Shown: piece by piece, positions 1 to 8,619 of the stretch | Layout: the number at the start of each line of letters is the position of its first letter | Numbering within the stretch: the first letter of the stretch is position 1 | Origin: Phycisphaerae bacterium | GTDB lineage: Bacteria; Planctomycetota; Phycisphaerae; Tepidisphaerales; Tepidisphaeraceae | Assembly (NCBI GenBank): GCA_030448225.1 | Contig: JAUJNJ010000008.1 | Coordinates: forward strand, 21,841-85,840 | Direction of reading: 5' to 3' | DNA: 64,000 bases | Made by a program: the position numbers and the translations under genes | The notes under the pieces: model-generated | Seen by the model: only the letters and a program-made list of their open reading frames with translations | The model's database searches: none | Told to the model about the DNA's origin: nothing

Positions 1-81
1 GGCGTGAGTATCATGCGTGGAGAATGCACCAGGTACCAAACGCCGTGCGGCGAGGATCCCGTCAAGCTGATTGGGCGGCCT

Positions 82-326
82 ATGCAGTGGGAGTATCAAG
101 TCCATACCCTGTACATTGCGGGGCTGTTCTCCACCGGCAACGTCAACCCGCGGGAGATGCAGGACGCGGCTCAACTACCATGGCCGGCACGGTTGGGAAC
201 TCGTCAGCGTTTGACACGAGCGGCGGGCACGGTGGGTCGAGGCTCATCGTTCTGACGTTCAAGCGCTCGCCGTGGCACCGCCGGCACCCGCTGCCGCCGC
301 AGGTAGTTCCCGATCCTCGGCGCTGA
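82..326 (+). CDS. DUF4177-like small protein (frameshifted)
   Basis: A small protein of roughly 80 residues beginning MQWEYQVHTLYIAG at the ATG at 82. A second frame then supplies the DUF4177 signature HGWELVS (bases about 177-216), and a third frame supplies the last strand, SRLIVLTFKR, before the stop at 324-326. The pattern of an N-terminal 'yeY-V' strand, a helix, 'GWELVS' and a final 'FKR' strand is typical of the DUF4177 family, whose function is unknown. Reading it needs two single-base corrections near 175 and 215. Confidence in the family is moderate; the exact end depends on the frameshifts. Confidence 0.5.
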
Positions 327-344
327 ACGGGAGGTCGGTAGCCG

Positions 345-437
345 ATGCGATGGCACCCGTTTCCCGAGGGGCAAAGCTCGACCGGCGTGTTCGCGTTCGC
401 GCTGTCGGTGGTCGCTGTGATCCTGGTTCGCGGCTGA
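345..437 (+). CDS. tiny single-span membrane protein (30 aa)
   Basis: A 30-residue frame starting MRWHPFPEGQSSTG and ending in a hydrophobic stretch (about residues 15-28, FAFALSVVAVILV) closed by Arg-Gly and TGA. It lies 4 bases before the TTG start of the next small membrane protein, which suggests a compact cluster. No family is recognised, and a frame this short could be fortuitous. The only support is the hydrophobic helix and the tight spacing. Confidence 0.25.
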   Translation: MRWHPFPEGQSSTGVFAFALSVVAVILVRG

Positions 438-441
438 CGGC

Positions 442-622
442 TTGAGCGGCGGGTATGACCTGCTCGCCGGCCTCGGGTGTGCCGGCGCGACGCTGCTCGC
501 GTTCATGTTCGCGGCCTACGCGCGCGCGGAACGCGACGGCGGGCTCGAGTCGGCGCGGTCGGGCGCTCCTGGTGGCGACGTCGCTCCTCGTCTGGTACGC
601 CGTCGTGCGGGTGACGGGATGA
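442..622 (+). CDS. small membrane protein (frameshifted)
   Basis: It begins at a TTG with a hydrophobic helix (MSGGYDLLAGLGCAGATLLAF, residues 1-21). Around 545-555 the reading frame must shift by one base, after which a second helix (RALLVATSLLVWYAVV) runs into a TGA at 620-622. That TGA overlaps the ATG at 619 of the next gene in an ATGA arrangement, the usual sign of translational coupling and the main reason to believe in the frameshift. Two transmembrane helices are predicted; the function is unknown. Confidence 0.4.
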
Positions 623-978
623 CACGCGACCCCGACCGCCCGCCGACGCTGGGCTACGCCGGGCGGCCCGGCGGCCAGCGGCCGCTGGATTGGTTCCGCA
701 AGTGGTTCAGCTACCGGGGGAGCGATTCGTTCCTCGGCTGTTCCGCGCTGTTCTTCGCCGTGCTGCCGTGGGCGATCGGCGTGATCGACCTCGCGTTCGC
801 GGCCGCGGGGGGACCGGCCGGGCTGTCGTGCTTCGGCCTGCCGATGGCGGCCTTGGGCGTGATCCTCGGGCTGGCCGGGCTCGTCGAACGCGAGGTGAGC
901 CGGACGTTCCCGGCCGCCGCGATCGTAATGGGAAGCATTTACCTGCTCGTGATGTTCGTCGTCGCAACGCTCCGCTGA
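619..978 (+). CDS. three-helix membrane protein of unknown function
   Basis: A 119-residue protein starting MTRDPDRPPTLGYAGRP at the ATG that overlaps the preceding stop. A proline/glycine-rich cytoplasmic N-terminus is followed by about three hydrophobic helices: LGCSALFFAVLPWAIGVIDL, FGLPMAALGVILGLAGLV and IVMGSIYLLVMFVVATL at the C-terminus. This layout resembles the small DUF4190-like membrane proteins common in planctomycetes, but no specific family can be named. It is likely co-transcribed with the small membrane proteins just upstream. Confidence 0.55.
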   Translation: MTRDPDRPPTLGYAGRPGGQRPLDWFRKWFSYRGSDSFLGCSALFFAVLPWAIGVIDLAFAAAGGPAGLSCFGLPMAALGVILGLAGLVEREVSRTFPAAAIVMGSIYLLVMFVVATLR

Positions 979-1017
979 TCCCGCGGCGGCCGGTCCGCCC
1001 GCACTCACGCTACTCTG

Positions 1018-2097
1018 ATGGCCAAGCTCAAGATCCTCGACAAGACCCCCGCCGCCCTCGGTTACACCTTTCCGCCGGAGTGGTACCGCCACCGCGGCAC
1101 GTGGTTCTCCTGGCCGCGGCCGGAGGGGATCTCGTTTCCAGGGAAGTATCACACGGTGCCGGAGAACCTCGCGCGGATCATGTGCGAGATTCAGCGGCGG
1201 GAGCAGGTTCACGTCAACGTGCCCAACGAAAACTGGGAACACATCGTGCGGCGCGACCTCAAGGCCTACGGCTGCCCGACGAAGAACGTGTTCTTCCACC
1301 AGATCAGGACGAACGAAAGCTGGTGCCGCGACCACGGGCCGGCGTTCGTGGTGCGCATCAAGCCGGACCAGCGGAAGATCCGGGTGCCACCGACGAGCCC
1401 GCGGCTCAAGCGGGAGGTGGCGGTGGTGGACTGGGGGTTCAACGCGTGGGGCGGAAAATACCCGCCGTACGACGATGACGACGCCGTGCCGACGCGGATC
1501 GCCGCCGACCTGAAGTTGCCGGTGTTCTACCCCGCGCGTGGCGCGGGGACCGTCCTGACAACCACGGACTGCCTGCTGAACAAGAACCGCAACCCGGACC
1601 TCTCGAAGGAGCAGATCGAGGGGTACCTCCGCGATTACTACGGCCAGCGCCACGTGTGCTGGCTCACCGGGGGCATCAAGGGGGACGACACCGACGGCCA
1701 CGTCGACGACCTCGCCCGGTTCATTGGGCCGGAGAAGATCGTGGTCGGCGTTGAGGACGACCCGGCCGATGCTAACTACCGCGTGCTCCGCTCGGTCCGC
1801 AAGCAGATCGACAAGCTGCGCGACCAGGACGGCCGGCCGTTCGAGGTGGTGGAGATCCCGATGCCGTCGCCGGTCACGCACGACGGCGAGCGCCTGCCGG
1901 CCACCTACGTCAACTTTTACTTCGTCAACGGGGCGTTGCTCGTCCCGACCTACCGCGACCGCAAGAACGACCGCCGGGCCCTGGAGATTCTGCAGGGTCA
2001 CCTGCCGAAGCACGAGGTGGTGGGCATCGATTGCACCGAGTTGATCTGGGGGCTGGGCGCGATTCATTGCCTCACCCAGCAACAGCCGATGGTTTGA
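1018..2097 (+). CDS. aguA: agmatine deiminase (peptidyl-arginine deiminase family)
   Basis: A 359-residue protein of the guanidino-group-modifying superfamily. It converts agmatine to N-carbamoylputrescine and ammonia in the cytoplasm, as part of polyamine synthesis. Visible motifs are NESWCRDHGPAF (residues 99-110, substrate Asp), GDDTDGHVDD (222-231, catalytic His228 and Asp) and GLGAIHC (345-351, with Cys351 as nucleophile). The partner speA lies directly downstream, so together they cover arginine to carbamoylputrescine; no aguB amidase is in the window. Odd: the Glu-Gly-Gly strand expected just before GTVLTTTDCLLN (178-189) is absent and the DNA there is a perfect short palindrome (1530-1548), so the protein as read may lack an active-site segment. 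Start ATG at 1018. Confidence 0.9.
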   Translation: MAKLKILDKTPAALGYTFPPEWYRHRGTWFSWPRPEGISFPGKYHTVPENLARIMCEIQRREQVHVNVPNENWEHIVRRDLKAYGCPTKNVFFHQIRTNESWCRDHGPAFVVRIKPDQRKIRVPPTSPRLKREVAVVDWGFNAWGGKYPPYDDDDAVPTRIAADLKLPVFYPARGAGTVLTTTDCLLNKNRNPDLSKEQIEGYLRDYYGQRHVCWLTGGIKGDDTDGHVDDLARFIGPEKIVVGVEDDPADANYRVLRSVRKQIDKLRDQDGRPFEVVEIPMPSPVTHDGERLPATYVNFYFVNGALLVPTYRDRKNDRRALEILQGHLPKHEVVGIDCTELIWGLGAIHCLTQQQPMV

Positions 2098-2153
2098 ATC
2101 CCGCCGCGCCGAGATCGGTCGCCGCGCCCTGCCGAAAAATCACGACCAACGTG

Positions 2154-2180
2154 TTGACTTCCGCGGGTTTGCGATACGAT
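2154..2180 (+). promoter_or_regulatory. candidate sigma70-type promoter for speA
   Basis: TTGACT at 2154-2159 and TACGAT at 2175-2180 are separated by 15 bases, slightly short of the ideal 17. They lie in the only A/T-richer stretch between aguA and speA. A transcript starting near 2187 would have a leader of about 70 bases before the speA ATG at 2257. Inferred from sequence similarity only. Confidence 0.35.
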
Positions 2181-2256
2181 TGAACTTCACGGTTTTTCGG
2201 CGACGACGCCGACGGCCGGCGACGACAATGCGGACGACTTGCAGGGAAAGAGCACT

Positions 2257-4278
2257 ATGGAGTTGACGGCAGAAACGCCCGGGCGCGACAAGGACCTCGT
2301 CGAGGCCAAGGCCCGCCCCACCGGCGACGTCCACCCGGGCACCAACGGCCACGAGGTCGGCAACGGCGCGCCCGCCCGCGGGCCTTGGTCGCCGGCCGAC
2401 TCGTCGAAGCTCTACGGCATCTCGAACTGGGGCCAGGGGTACTTCTCGGTCAACGACCAGGGGCACGTCGCCGTCCACCCGCACCGCAACGGCAAGCAGA
2501 TCGACCTGAAGAAGCTCGTTGACGAGCTGCGCGAGCGCGACATCCAGCTCCCCTGCCTAATCCGCTTCACCGACCTCCGCCAGCACCGCCGCGCCCTCCT
2601 GAGCGAGGCGTTCGACCGCGCGATCAATGACCACGACTACAAGGGACGCTACCGCGGCGTCTACCCGATCAAGGTCAACCAGCAGCGCCACGTCGTGGAG
2701 GAAATCCACGACTTCGGCAAGGCCCACGGCTTCGGCCTCGAGGCCGGCAGCAAGCCGGAGCTGCTGGCGGTGATGGCCGTCGTCGACGACAACGACACGC
2801 CGATCATCTGCAACGGGTTCAAGGACGACGAGTTCATCGAGGCGGTGATCCTCGCGACCAAGATCGGCAAGAACATCATCCCGGTCGTCGAGAAGTTCAG
2901 CGAGCTCGAGCTCATCGTGAAGTACGCCAAGCAGCACAACGTGAAGCCGAGCATCGGCGTGCGCGTGAAGCTGGCGGCCCGCGGGTCGGGGCGGTGGGAG
3001 CAGTCCGGCGGCGTGCGCTCGAAGTTCGGGCTGTTCGTCAGCGAGGTGATCGACGCGCTGGAGTACCTGCGCAAGCAGGACATGGGCGACTGCCTCAACC
3101 TGCTGCACTTCCACCTCGGCAGCCAGATCAACAACATCCGCAACATCAAGGCCGCGATCATCGAGCTGACGCGCGTCTACACCGAGCTGCAGCGCCTCGG
3201 CGCGGGCCTGCAGTACATCGACGTGGGCGGCGGGCTCGGCGTCGACTACGACGGGTCCAAGACCGACTTCGGCTCCTCGATCAACTACGGGCTCCAGGAG
3301 TACGCCAACGACGTCGTGTTTCACGTGAAGGAGATCTGCGACCAGCGAAACGTCGAGCACCCGACGATCATCAGCGAATCCGGCCGGGCGATGGTCGCGT
3401 ACCACAGCGTGCTGGTGTTCAACGTGATCGGGTGGAGCGGATTTGCCCGCTTCGACCTGCCCGAGCGCCTCGGCGACGAGCAGCGCCGCGACCTGCCGGC
3501 CCCGGTCGTGAACCTGTTCGACACGTTCCTCGGCGTGAACGAGCAGAACTTCATGGAGTACTACCACGACGCGCACCTCTCGCGCGACGCGGTGCTCAAC
3601 CTGTTCAGCCTCGGCTACTGCTCGCTCGAGCAGCGCAGCCTCGCCGAGCGGCTGTTCTTCGGCGTCTGCTCGAAGGTGCTGACGATCGTCCGCCGCCTCG
3701 ACTACGTCCCCGACGAGTTCCAGGGGCTCGAGGCGATGCTGAGCGACACGTACTTCTGCAACATGAGCATCTTCCAGTCGATCCCCGACTCCTGGGCGAT
3801 CGACCAGCTCTTCCCGATCATGCCGATCCACCAGCTCGGCGAGGAGCCGACCTGCCGCGGCGTGCTGGCCGACATCACGTGCGACAGCGACGGCAAGGTC
3901 GACCGCTTCATCGACCGCCGGCACGTCAAGAGCGTGCTGGAGCTGCACCCCTACCAGGGCGACGACTACATCCTGGCCGCGTTCCTCGTCGGGGCCTACC
4001 AGGAGATCCTGGGCGACCTGCACAACCTGCTCGGCGACACCAACGCCGTCCACGTCACCGTCGACGAGAGCGGCCACGTGTCGATCGACGAGGTGATCGA
4101 GGGGGACACGGTCCGCGAGGTGCTCCAGTACGTCCAGTTCTCCGCCGACGACCTGCTCCGCGCGATGCGCAAGACCGTGGAAAAGGCCCTGCGCGAACAG
4201 AAGCTCAGCATCGACGAGTCCCGCGTGCTGCTGAAGTTCTACGAGTCCGGCCTCGAGGGGTACACCTACCTGGAATAA
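2257..4278 (+). CDS. speA: biosynthetic arginine decarboxylase (PLP-dependent)
   Basis: It decarboxylates arginine to agmatine, the first step of the agmatine route to putrescine. The 673-residue product has the full SpeA layout. An alanine-racemase-fold barrel carries the PLP lysine in YPIKVNQQRH (Lys139) and GLEAGSKPELL. It is followed by LLHFHLGSQINNIRNIK, YIDVGGGLGVDYDGS (phosphate-binding glycines) and ISESGRAMVAYHSVLVFNV. The C-terminal beta domain contains SDTYFCNMSIFQS and EEPTCRGVLADITCDSDGK. The ATG at 2257 is preferred over an in-frame TTG 18 bases upstream because AGGGAAAGAG sits just before it as a ribosome-binding site. It lies directly downstream of aguA and probably has its own promoter. 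No frameshift is seen. Confidence 0.96.
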   Translation: MELTAETPGRDKDLVEAKARPTGDVHPGTNGHEVGNGAPARGPWSPADSSKLYGISNWGQGYFSVNDQGHVAVHPHRNGKQIDLKKLVDELRERDIQLPCLIRFTDLRQHRRALLSEAFDRAINDHDYKGRYRGVYPIKVNQQRHVVEEIHDFGKAHGFGLEAGSKPELLAVMAVVDDNDTPIICNGFKDDEFIEAVILATKIGKNIIPVVEKFSELELIVKYAKQHNVKPSIGVRVKLAARGSGRWEQSGGVRSKFGLFVSEVIDALEYLRKQDMGDCLNLLHFHLGSQINNIRNIKAAIIELTRVYTELQRLGAGLQYIDVGGGLGVDYDGSKTDFGSSINYGLQEYANDVVFHVKEICDQRNVEHPTIISESGRAMVAYHSVLVFNVIGWSGFARFDLPERLGDEQRRDLPAPVVNLFDTFLGVNEQNFMEYYHDAHLSRDAVLNLFSLGYCSLEQRSLAERLFFGVCSKVLTIVRRLDYVPDEFQGLEAMLSDTYFCNMSIFQSIPDSWAIDQLFPIMPIHQLGEEPTCRGVLADITCDSDGKVDRFIDRRHVKSVLELHPYQGDDYILAAFLVGAYQEILGDLHNLLGDTNAVHVTVDESGHVSIDEVIEGDTVREVLQYVQFSADDLLRAMRKTVEKALREQKLSIDESRVLLKFYESGLEGYTYLE

Positions 4279-4586
4279 TCACCGCCGCCGCCTCGGCGGC
4301 GCTGATCTCTCGGCGTCGCCGGCCGCGGTGGCGGCGCGGTCGGCCGTGGGCGGGTCACCTCGCCGTCGCCGCGCGGTAACGCACCCGTGGATCGTGCCGC
4401 TCATCGCGGGGCTTGGGTCGTCCACGCCGCGGCCTACGCGCCGGACGGCCGGCGGATCACGTTCGCCCGCGTGCGCTGGGGCGCGGCGGCCGCGACGCAG
4501 CCGCGCGCGGTAGCGGCGCGTCACGCGCGATGGCCGTGCTTCAGTGCCCGTAGACCGCCCCACCGCTTTTCGATACGGTTTACGCC
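4279..4586. other. intergenic region between speA and the HtrA-like gene
   Basis: About 300 bases of very GC-rich DNA. A short GCCGCC/GGCGGC hairpin lies at about 4284-4300, just after the speA stop, without a clear T-run, and might end the transcript. No gene, repeat copy or clear promoter was found. Confidence 0.4.
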
Positions 4587-5822
4587 GTGACACGCGACCC
4601 GTTCTACGACCGCCCCCCCGTCGTCTTCGACCCCGCGTACCGCCCCGTCACGCCGCCGCCTCCGCCTCCGCCGCCGCCGCCGCCGCCGTCGCCGCGGCGG
4701 AACAACTTCGAGGTGGTGCGCAGCCTCGTCCTCACGGTCGTGTTCCTCGCGCTGCTGGCGTACTTCGCGTACCGGCAGTTCGGCCCCGCGCCCCAGCAGC
4801 GCCTCGTCACGCCGCGGGGGGAACTGGCGGCCGAGGAAAAGTCGACGATCGAGGTCTTCCAGCAGGCGAGCCCGTCGGTCGTCTACATCACCCGCCTGAA
4901 CCAGGCGATCGACAACTTCCGCAAGGTCGTCGAGGTGCCCAGCGGCACCGGCTCGGGCTTCATCTGGGACGCGAACGGGCACGTCGTGACGAACTTCCAC
5001 GTCATCCAGGGCGCGAACTTCGCCCGCGTGTCGCTCAGCGACCACGGCACGTACGACGCGTCGCTCGTCGGCGTGGCGCCGGAGTTCGACCTCGCAGTGC
5101 TGAAGATCGGCGCCGAGCGCACGAAGCTCCAGCCGATCCTCATCGGCACGAGCGACGACCTGCAGGTCGGCCAGCGCGTGCTCGCGATCGGCAACCCGTT
5201 CGGCCTCGACCAGACGCTGACGACCGGCGTCGTCTCGGCGCTGGGCCGCACGATCCAGGGCGTCGGCGGGCTGCCGATCGGGGACGTCGTGCAGACCGAC
5301 GCGGCGATCAACCCGGGCAATTCCGGCGGGCCGCTGCTCGATAGCGCGGGCCGCCTGATCGGCGTCAACACCGCGATCTACAGCCAGTCCGGCTCCAGCG
5401 CCGGCATCGGCTTCGCCGTCCCGGTCGACCTCGTCCGCCGCACGGTCGAGCAGATCATCAGCCAGGGCCGCGTCGTGCGCCCGCAGCTCGGCGTGACCAG
5501 CAGCGACCAGCTCGGCCGCCGCGTGCTCGACCGCATCGGCGTGAAGGAGGGCGTGCCGATCCTGAACGTCGAGCCCGGCTCCCCCGCCGCCGAGGCCGGC
5601 CTGCGCGCGTTCGAGATCCTGCGCGACGGCACGCTCCGCGGCGACGTGCTGACCCGCATCGACGGCCGGCCGATCCGCTCGACCGACGAGCTGTACACGA
5701 CGCTCCAGCGCTACGACGCCGGCGACACGGTCACGGTCACCGTGTTGCGCGACGGCGCCGAGGTCGAGGCCAAGGCCACGCTCCGCCCGCCCCGCAACTT
5801 CGACGCGCCGCCCGTGCGGTAG
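4587..5822 (+). CDS. membrane-anchored HtrA/DegP-type serine protease with PDZ domain
   Basis: A 411-residue envelope protease. From a GTG start it has a cytoplasmic N-terminus with a run of twelve prolines (residues 23-34), one transmembrane helix (about 44-62), and a trypsin-like domain with the His-Asp-Ser triad: TNFHVIQ (His138), EFDLAVLKI (Asp168) and NPGNSGGPLL (Ser246). A single PDZ domain (about 290-400) follows, containing ILNVEPGSPAAEAGL and DVLTRIDGRPIRS. Family members degrade or chaperone misfolded envelope proteins. GTG 4587 is chosen because it begins the frame 23 bases after a stop, and the proline-rich region matches cytoplasmic linkers of planctomycete homologues. The gene is intact, and 10 bases separate it from the next gene, so an operon is likely. 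Confidence 0.92.
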   Translation: MTRDPFYDRPPVVFDPAYRPVTPPPPPPPPPPPPSPRRNNFEVVRSLVLTVVFLALLAYFAYRQFGPAPQQRLVTPRGELAAEEKSTIEVFQQASPSVVYITRLNQAIDNFRKVVEVPSGTGSGFIWDANGHVVTNFHVIQGANFARVSLSDHGTYDASLVGVAPEFDLAVLKIGAERTKLQPILIGTSDDLQVGQRVLAIGNPFGLDQTLTTGVVSALGRTIQGVGGLPIGDVVQTDAAINPGNSGGPLLDSAGRLIGVNTAIYSQSGSSAGIGFAVPVDLVRRTVEQIISQGRVVRPQLGVTSSDQLGRRVLDRIGVKEGVPILNVEPGSPAAEAGLRAFEILRDGTLRGDVLTRIDGRPIRSTDELYTTLQRYDAGDTVTVTVLRDGAEVEAKATLRPPRNFDAPPVR

Positions 5823-5832
5823 ACTGTCGTTC

Positions 5833-6486
5833 ATGGGACGCCGCCTCCTCCGCCCCGCGTTCACGCTCTGCGCCGCCGTTTCGCTGCTGCTCTGTGTGGC
5901 GGCCGGCGGGATGTGGCTGCGGGCGCCGCACCTTAGCGATGCGTGGCTGTGGCAGGACATCAAGGGGCGGCCCGCGCCGGAGGTGCCGCCGGACGCGGTG
6001 GCGGTGCGGTGGGATTGGAACGTGACGTTCGGCGGCGGTGCGGTGCGGGTCGAGCGGACGACCTCGATAATCACCAACCCCGACTACAGCGTGCCGGCCA
6101 TGCCGCGGCGGTCGAAGTACGAGTCGGGCGTGCCGCTCGCGTTCCTGCCACTGGCGACCCCAGCGCCGCTCCCGCCGCAGATCCGCCGGGCGTACGTCGA
6201 GTACGCGAGCCTCGGTCGACTCGGCATGGCGAGGCTCGAATGGGACAACGGTGCAGCGCGGGTGCGAACCTATTCCGCGACGCTGCCACTGTGGCTCGCC
6301 TGCGTCGCGTTCGCGGTCCTCCCCCTGGCTTGGCACGTTCGGCACCGCCGGGCGCTGCGCCGCGCGAACCGCCGCGCCGCCGGCCTGTGCGCCGCCTGCG
6401 GCTACGATCTGCGCGCCAGCCCCGACCGCTGCCCGGAGTGCGGCGCGCCGGGCGGGGAAACGCCCGCTGCATCATCCGTGGTCTAG
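5833..6486 (+). CDS. membrane protein with C-terminal zinc ribbon
   Basis: A 217-residue protein with an N-terminal helix (residues 10-27), an extracytoplasmic middle region, a second helix (about 150-167) and a cytoplasmic basic linker. It ends in a four-cysteine zinc ribbon, CAACGYDLRAS...CPECG (Cys186, Cys189, Cys200, Cys203). This C-terminal ribbon is a recurring module on planctomycete membrane proteins of unknown role. It starts 10 bases after the protease gene and is probably co-transcribed with it. Catalytic residues are not evident, so a structural or sensory role is possible but not shown. Confidence 0.75.
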   Translation: MGRRLLRPAFTLCAAVSLLLCVAAGGMWLRAPHLSDAWLWQDIKGRPAPEVPPDAVAVRWDWNVTFGGGAVRVERTTSIITNPDYSVPAMPRRSKYESGVPLAFLPLATPAPLPPQIRRAYVEYASLGRLGMARLEWDNGAARVRTYSATLPLWLACVAFAVLPLAWHVRHRRALRRANRRAAGLCAACGYDLRASPDRCPECGAPGGETPAASSVV

Positions 6487-6504
6487 GAGCAATCTGAGCC
6501 ACCG

Positions 6505-6541
6505 ACATCGGGCCCTTCGGGCCTGCGGCTAAAAGGGGCTG
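6505..6541 (+). repeat. dispersed intergenic repeat, GGCCCTTCGGGCC...AAAAGGGG copy 1
   Basis: GGGCCCTTCGGGCCTGCGG followed by CTAAAAGGGGC. An almost identical copy lies in opposite orientation at 36650-36680. The first part forms a small hairpin (GGCCC TTCG GGGCC-like, tetraloop TTCG). Both copies sit between genes, directly after a stop codon region. Confidence 0.6.
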
Positions 6542-6572
6542 GACGGGCACCACGGTCCTCTGTCCAATCTCC

Positions 6573-6610
6573 GTGCCTTCGTACCTCCGTGCCTCCGTAC
6601 CTCGGCTTTC
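6573..6610 (+). repeat. short tandem 'CCTCCGTRCC' repeat tract
   Basis: Several near-copies of CTCCGTGCC/CTCCGTACC in tandem. Similar tracts occur between genes at about 20644-20680, 56126-56162 and 59170-59215. This is seen directly; the function is unknown. Confidence 0.45.
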
Positions 6611-6638
6611 GTGTTCAACCCTTAGGTGGAACCCCAAC

Positions 6639-7619
6639 ATGCCCGCCCCGAGTGACGATCCGGCTAAACGCCTTTACGAAGCGTGCCGCGCCCTACCCGC
6701 GCGTTGCGCCAGCGCACTCGAAGCCGCCGGCGGCGATTTTCACGCGGCATTGCGGGCGATCATTGTCTCCGGCGATACGGTGTTGTCCTGCCTCGACCCC
6801 GACCTCGCGTCTGACGAGCATTACGCGCTGTGCCAGGTCCGGTCGATGCTGGACCACCAGCTGAAGATGGCCCCGCAGGAGCGGGCGTCACTCGGCATCA
6901 CGGACGAGGCTCTGGAATCGCTGCGGAAGCAACTGTCGGGTGAGGTGCCGATCGCGCCGAAGATGCTGAAGATCGGCGCGAGCTACCGAGAGATGGGACT
7001 GCGCAGCCGGTACCCGGAGCGGGCGAAGGCGAAGAAGCGCGTGATCAAGGTGGGTCCGTTCCCGCGCCTCACCGCCGCCTGGGACGAATGGCGGGGGACT
7101 GACGTCTTCCCCGCATGGGCCGGCTTCCTCGACGTCCGAACGCGTCACGGCTCGCGGAAGAAATCGACGGGGAAAGCGAGCGTGCTGGTGATCTGCCCCA
7201 GCGGCGCGGACGACACGCCGCCGCCGACGAGCGAGCAACGGGCGGCGTACGAGCACCTGAAGTCGCGGGAAGCGGAGGTGGCGACGGCGGTCCGGGACGC
7301 CATCTTCGCGGTGTACGGCCCGTGGCGCCAAAGCTCCGTGGCGCAACTCGGCGAGGAGTACGCCGCGTCCCACATGCCGGCGATCGAGGACGTCGACGGC
7401 CTGCGACCCCTGATCGGCCTGTACAACGTCCTCGTCCTGCCCGTGGCGAAGGACGGCGTGGCGTACGTCGGCTTCGCGCTCGACTGCACCTGGGACGAGG
7501 AGCACCAACTCGGCGTCCTGACCCACCGATCCCGCGTGCTGACGGTCGGCAGCGCCGACGCGTCCTTCGACGGACACGCCGCCGAGGAAGACGGCGGTGC
7601 GGCAATCGGTGGTGACTAA
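6639..7619 (+). CDS. DUF6985-like cytoplasmic protein of unknown function
   Basis: A 326-residue soluble protein starting MPAPSDDPAKRLYEACR at the ATG at 6639; an in-frame upstream ATG would read through the repeat tract and is not credible. The N-terminal half is helical, with a basic segment RYPERAKAKKRVIKVGPFPR. The C-terminal half (from about residue 195) has the pattern of the DUF6985 family: an amphipathic helix KSREAEVATAVRDAIFAVYG, then LIGLYNVLVLP and YVGFALDCTWDEEHQLGVLT. That family is found alone and next to toxin-immunity loci in other bacteria, but nothing here points to such a role. No partner gene is apparent. Confidence 0.7.
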   Translation: MPAPSDDPAKRLYEACRALPARCASALEAAGGDFHAALRAIIVSGDTVLSCLDPDLASDEHYALCQVRSMLDHQLKMAPQERASLGITDEALESLRKQLSGEVPIAPKMLKIGASYREMGLRSRYPERAKAKKRVIKVGPFPRLTAAWDEWRGTDVFPAWAGFLDVRTRHGSRKKSTGKASVLVICPSGADDTPPPTSEQRAAYEHLKSREAEVATAVRDAIFAVYGPWRQSSVAQLGEEYAASHMPAIEDVDGLRPLIGLYNVLVLPVAKDGVAYVGFALDCTWDEEHQLGVLTHRSRVLTVGSADASFDGHAAEEDGGAAIGGD

Positions 7620-7908
7620 GCAAGGAGCGGTCGTACCACGATCAGCGCGGACGACGCGCCTGCGACGAGCGTCAGGGACGCGAACGAGACGCCGAGAAAC
7701 GCGGAGCGCACCTGATAGCCGCGGGCGGAAGCCGCGGTCTTTCTGCGGAGCAAATGCATTCCCGCCCTCGGTCGTCGAAGTGCGATAGGTTGATGGCGCC
7801 GGACTGCGGGCCTCGCGCGGGTACTGCGAGACCGCAAGCGCCTGCCGAACGCTGTCCGCGTCCCGATCCGCACAAACTTGTATGACCCCCTCAGCCACGC
7901 CCAGTGCG
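7620..7908. other. intergenic region with an unproven minus-strand hydrophobic frame
   Basis: On the minus strand an open frame ending at 7616-7618 encodes a hydrophobic stretch (FLGVSFASLTLVAGASSALIV) followed by RPLLA and a stop. It has no convincing start and may be the end of a frameshifted membrane protein or chance. No RNA gene or repeat was found. Confidence 0.25.
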
Positions 7909-8537
7909 TCACCGGTCGATCCTGCCCCGCGCGGTGGGCACGACCGCATCGCCGCGCACGGAATAATCGAACGCCTCGTGCCTGCCGCGCCGGTCCGTTA
8001 GCACCAGGCGGACGTGGACGCCGTCGCCCGCGGCGTCGCCGCGTTCGATGCGGACGCGGCGCCAGTCCGTGTCGGCGCCCCAGGAGCGGATCGCGGCGTT
8101 CAAGGTATCGACGAGTTCCCCCGCGTTCCCCGGCGGCACGAACGTCAGCGAGCGGACCTCGACCGCGTGCTCGCGCCCGCCTTCCCACACCCCGACCATG
8201 CCGTCACGAGTTTCGTCGAGTTCGCCCAGCGACAGGAGCACCGCCCGTCGCAGCGGGACCGGCGGCGTTGGCCGCCCCCGGGGGCAGCGTGACGCCGGGT
8301 CAACGCGAAAGGCGACGACGAAAAAGCGGCCGCGGCTCGATCTTCGTGGCTGTTGGTTGACCGACGACCCGCTGCGGAGCCGACGGGCCGAGGGCGGCTT
8401 TCGGATCGACCGCCACGACGCGTAAACCCCGCCCCCGCCGCGACGAGGAAGAGCGCGCGAGCCGCGATCAGGAAGAGTGGCCGGCGGCGGTGGCGTTCGG
8501 GTGACAAACGGCGTCTGCTTCGGCGAAGGTCGGACAC
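7909..8537 (-). CDS. membrane-anchored protein of unknown function (frameshifted)
   Basis: Reading from 8537 downwards, an N-terminal hydrophobic helix (LFLIAARALFLVAAGAG) is followed in a second frame by a sensible linker, LRVVAVDPKAALGPSAPQRV, and in a third frame by the main body. The body begins VLLSLGELDETRDGMVGVW, contains TLNAAIRSWGADTDWRRV, and ends at 7909. Two single-base shifts are needed, near 8430 and 8310. The product would be about 205 residues, with one membrane anchor and a small extracytoplasmic alpha/beta domain. No family is recognised. Confidence 0.45.
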
Positions 8538-8619
8538 GCCGTCGCGAAGGCGACTCGGTGTCGAGCCGGTTTCATGGCGGCGGCACGAGTGTAGCGGACC
8601 ATGTCGGGCGCGGCCGCGT

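Noticed and set aside
259..2082. A 607-codon minus-strand frame opposite aguA
   Set aside because: It is the mirror of a GC-rich coding strand; composition is Arg/Ala/Val/His-rich without domains, while the opposite strand encodes a recognisable enzyme.
4650..4692. CCG repeat tract as a possible unstable microsatellite
   Set aside because: It encodes a run of twelve prolines in a plausible linker of the HtrA-like protein, mixes CCG and CCT codons and keeps the frame.
4521..6077. A 518-codon minus-strand frame opposite the protease gene
   Set aside because: Low-complexity translation without motifs, opposite an intact serine protease with a full catalytic triad.
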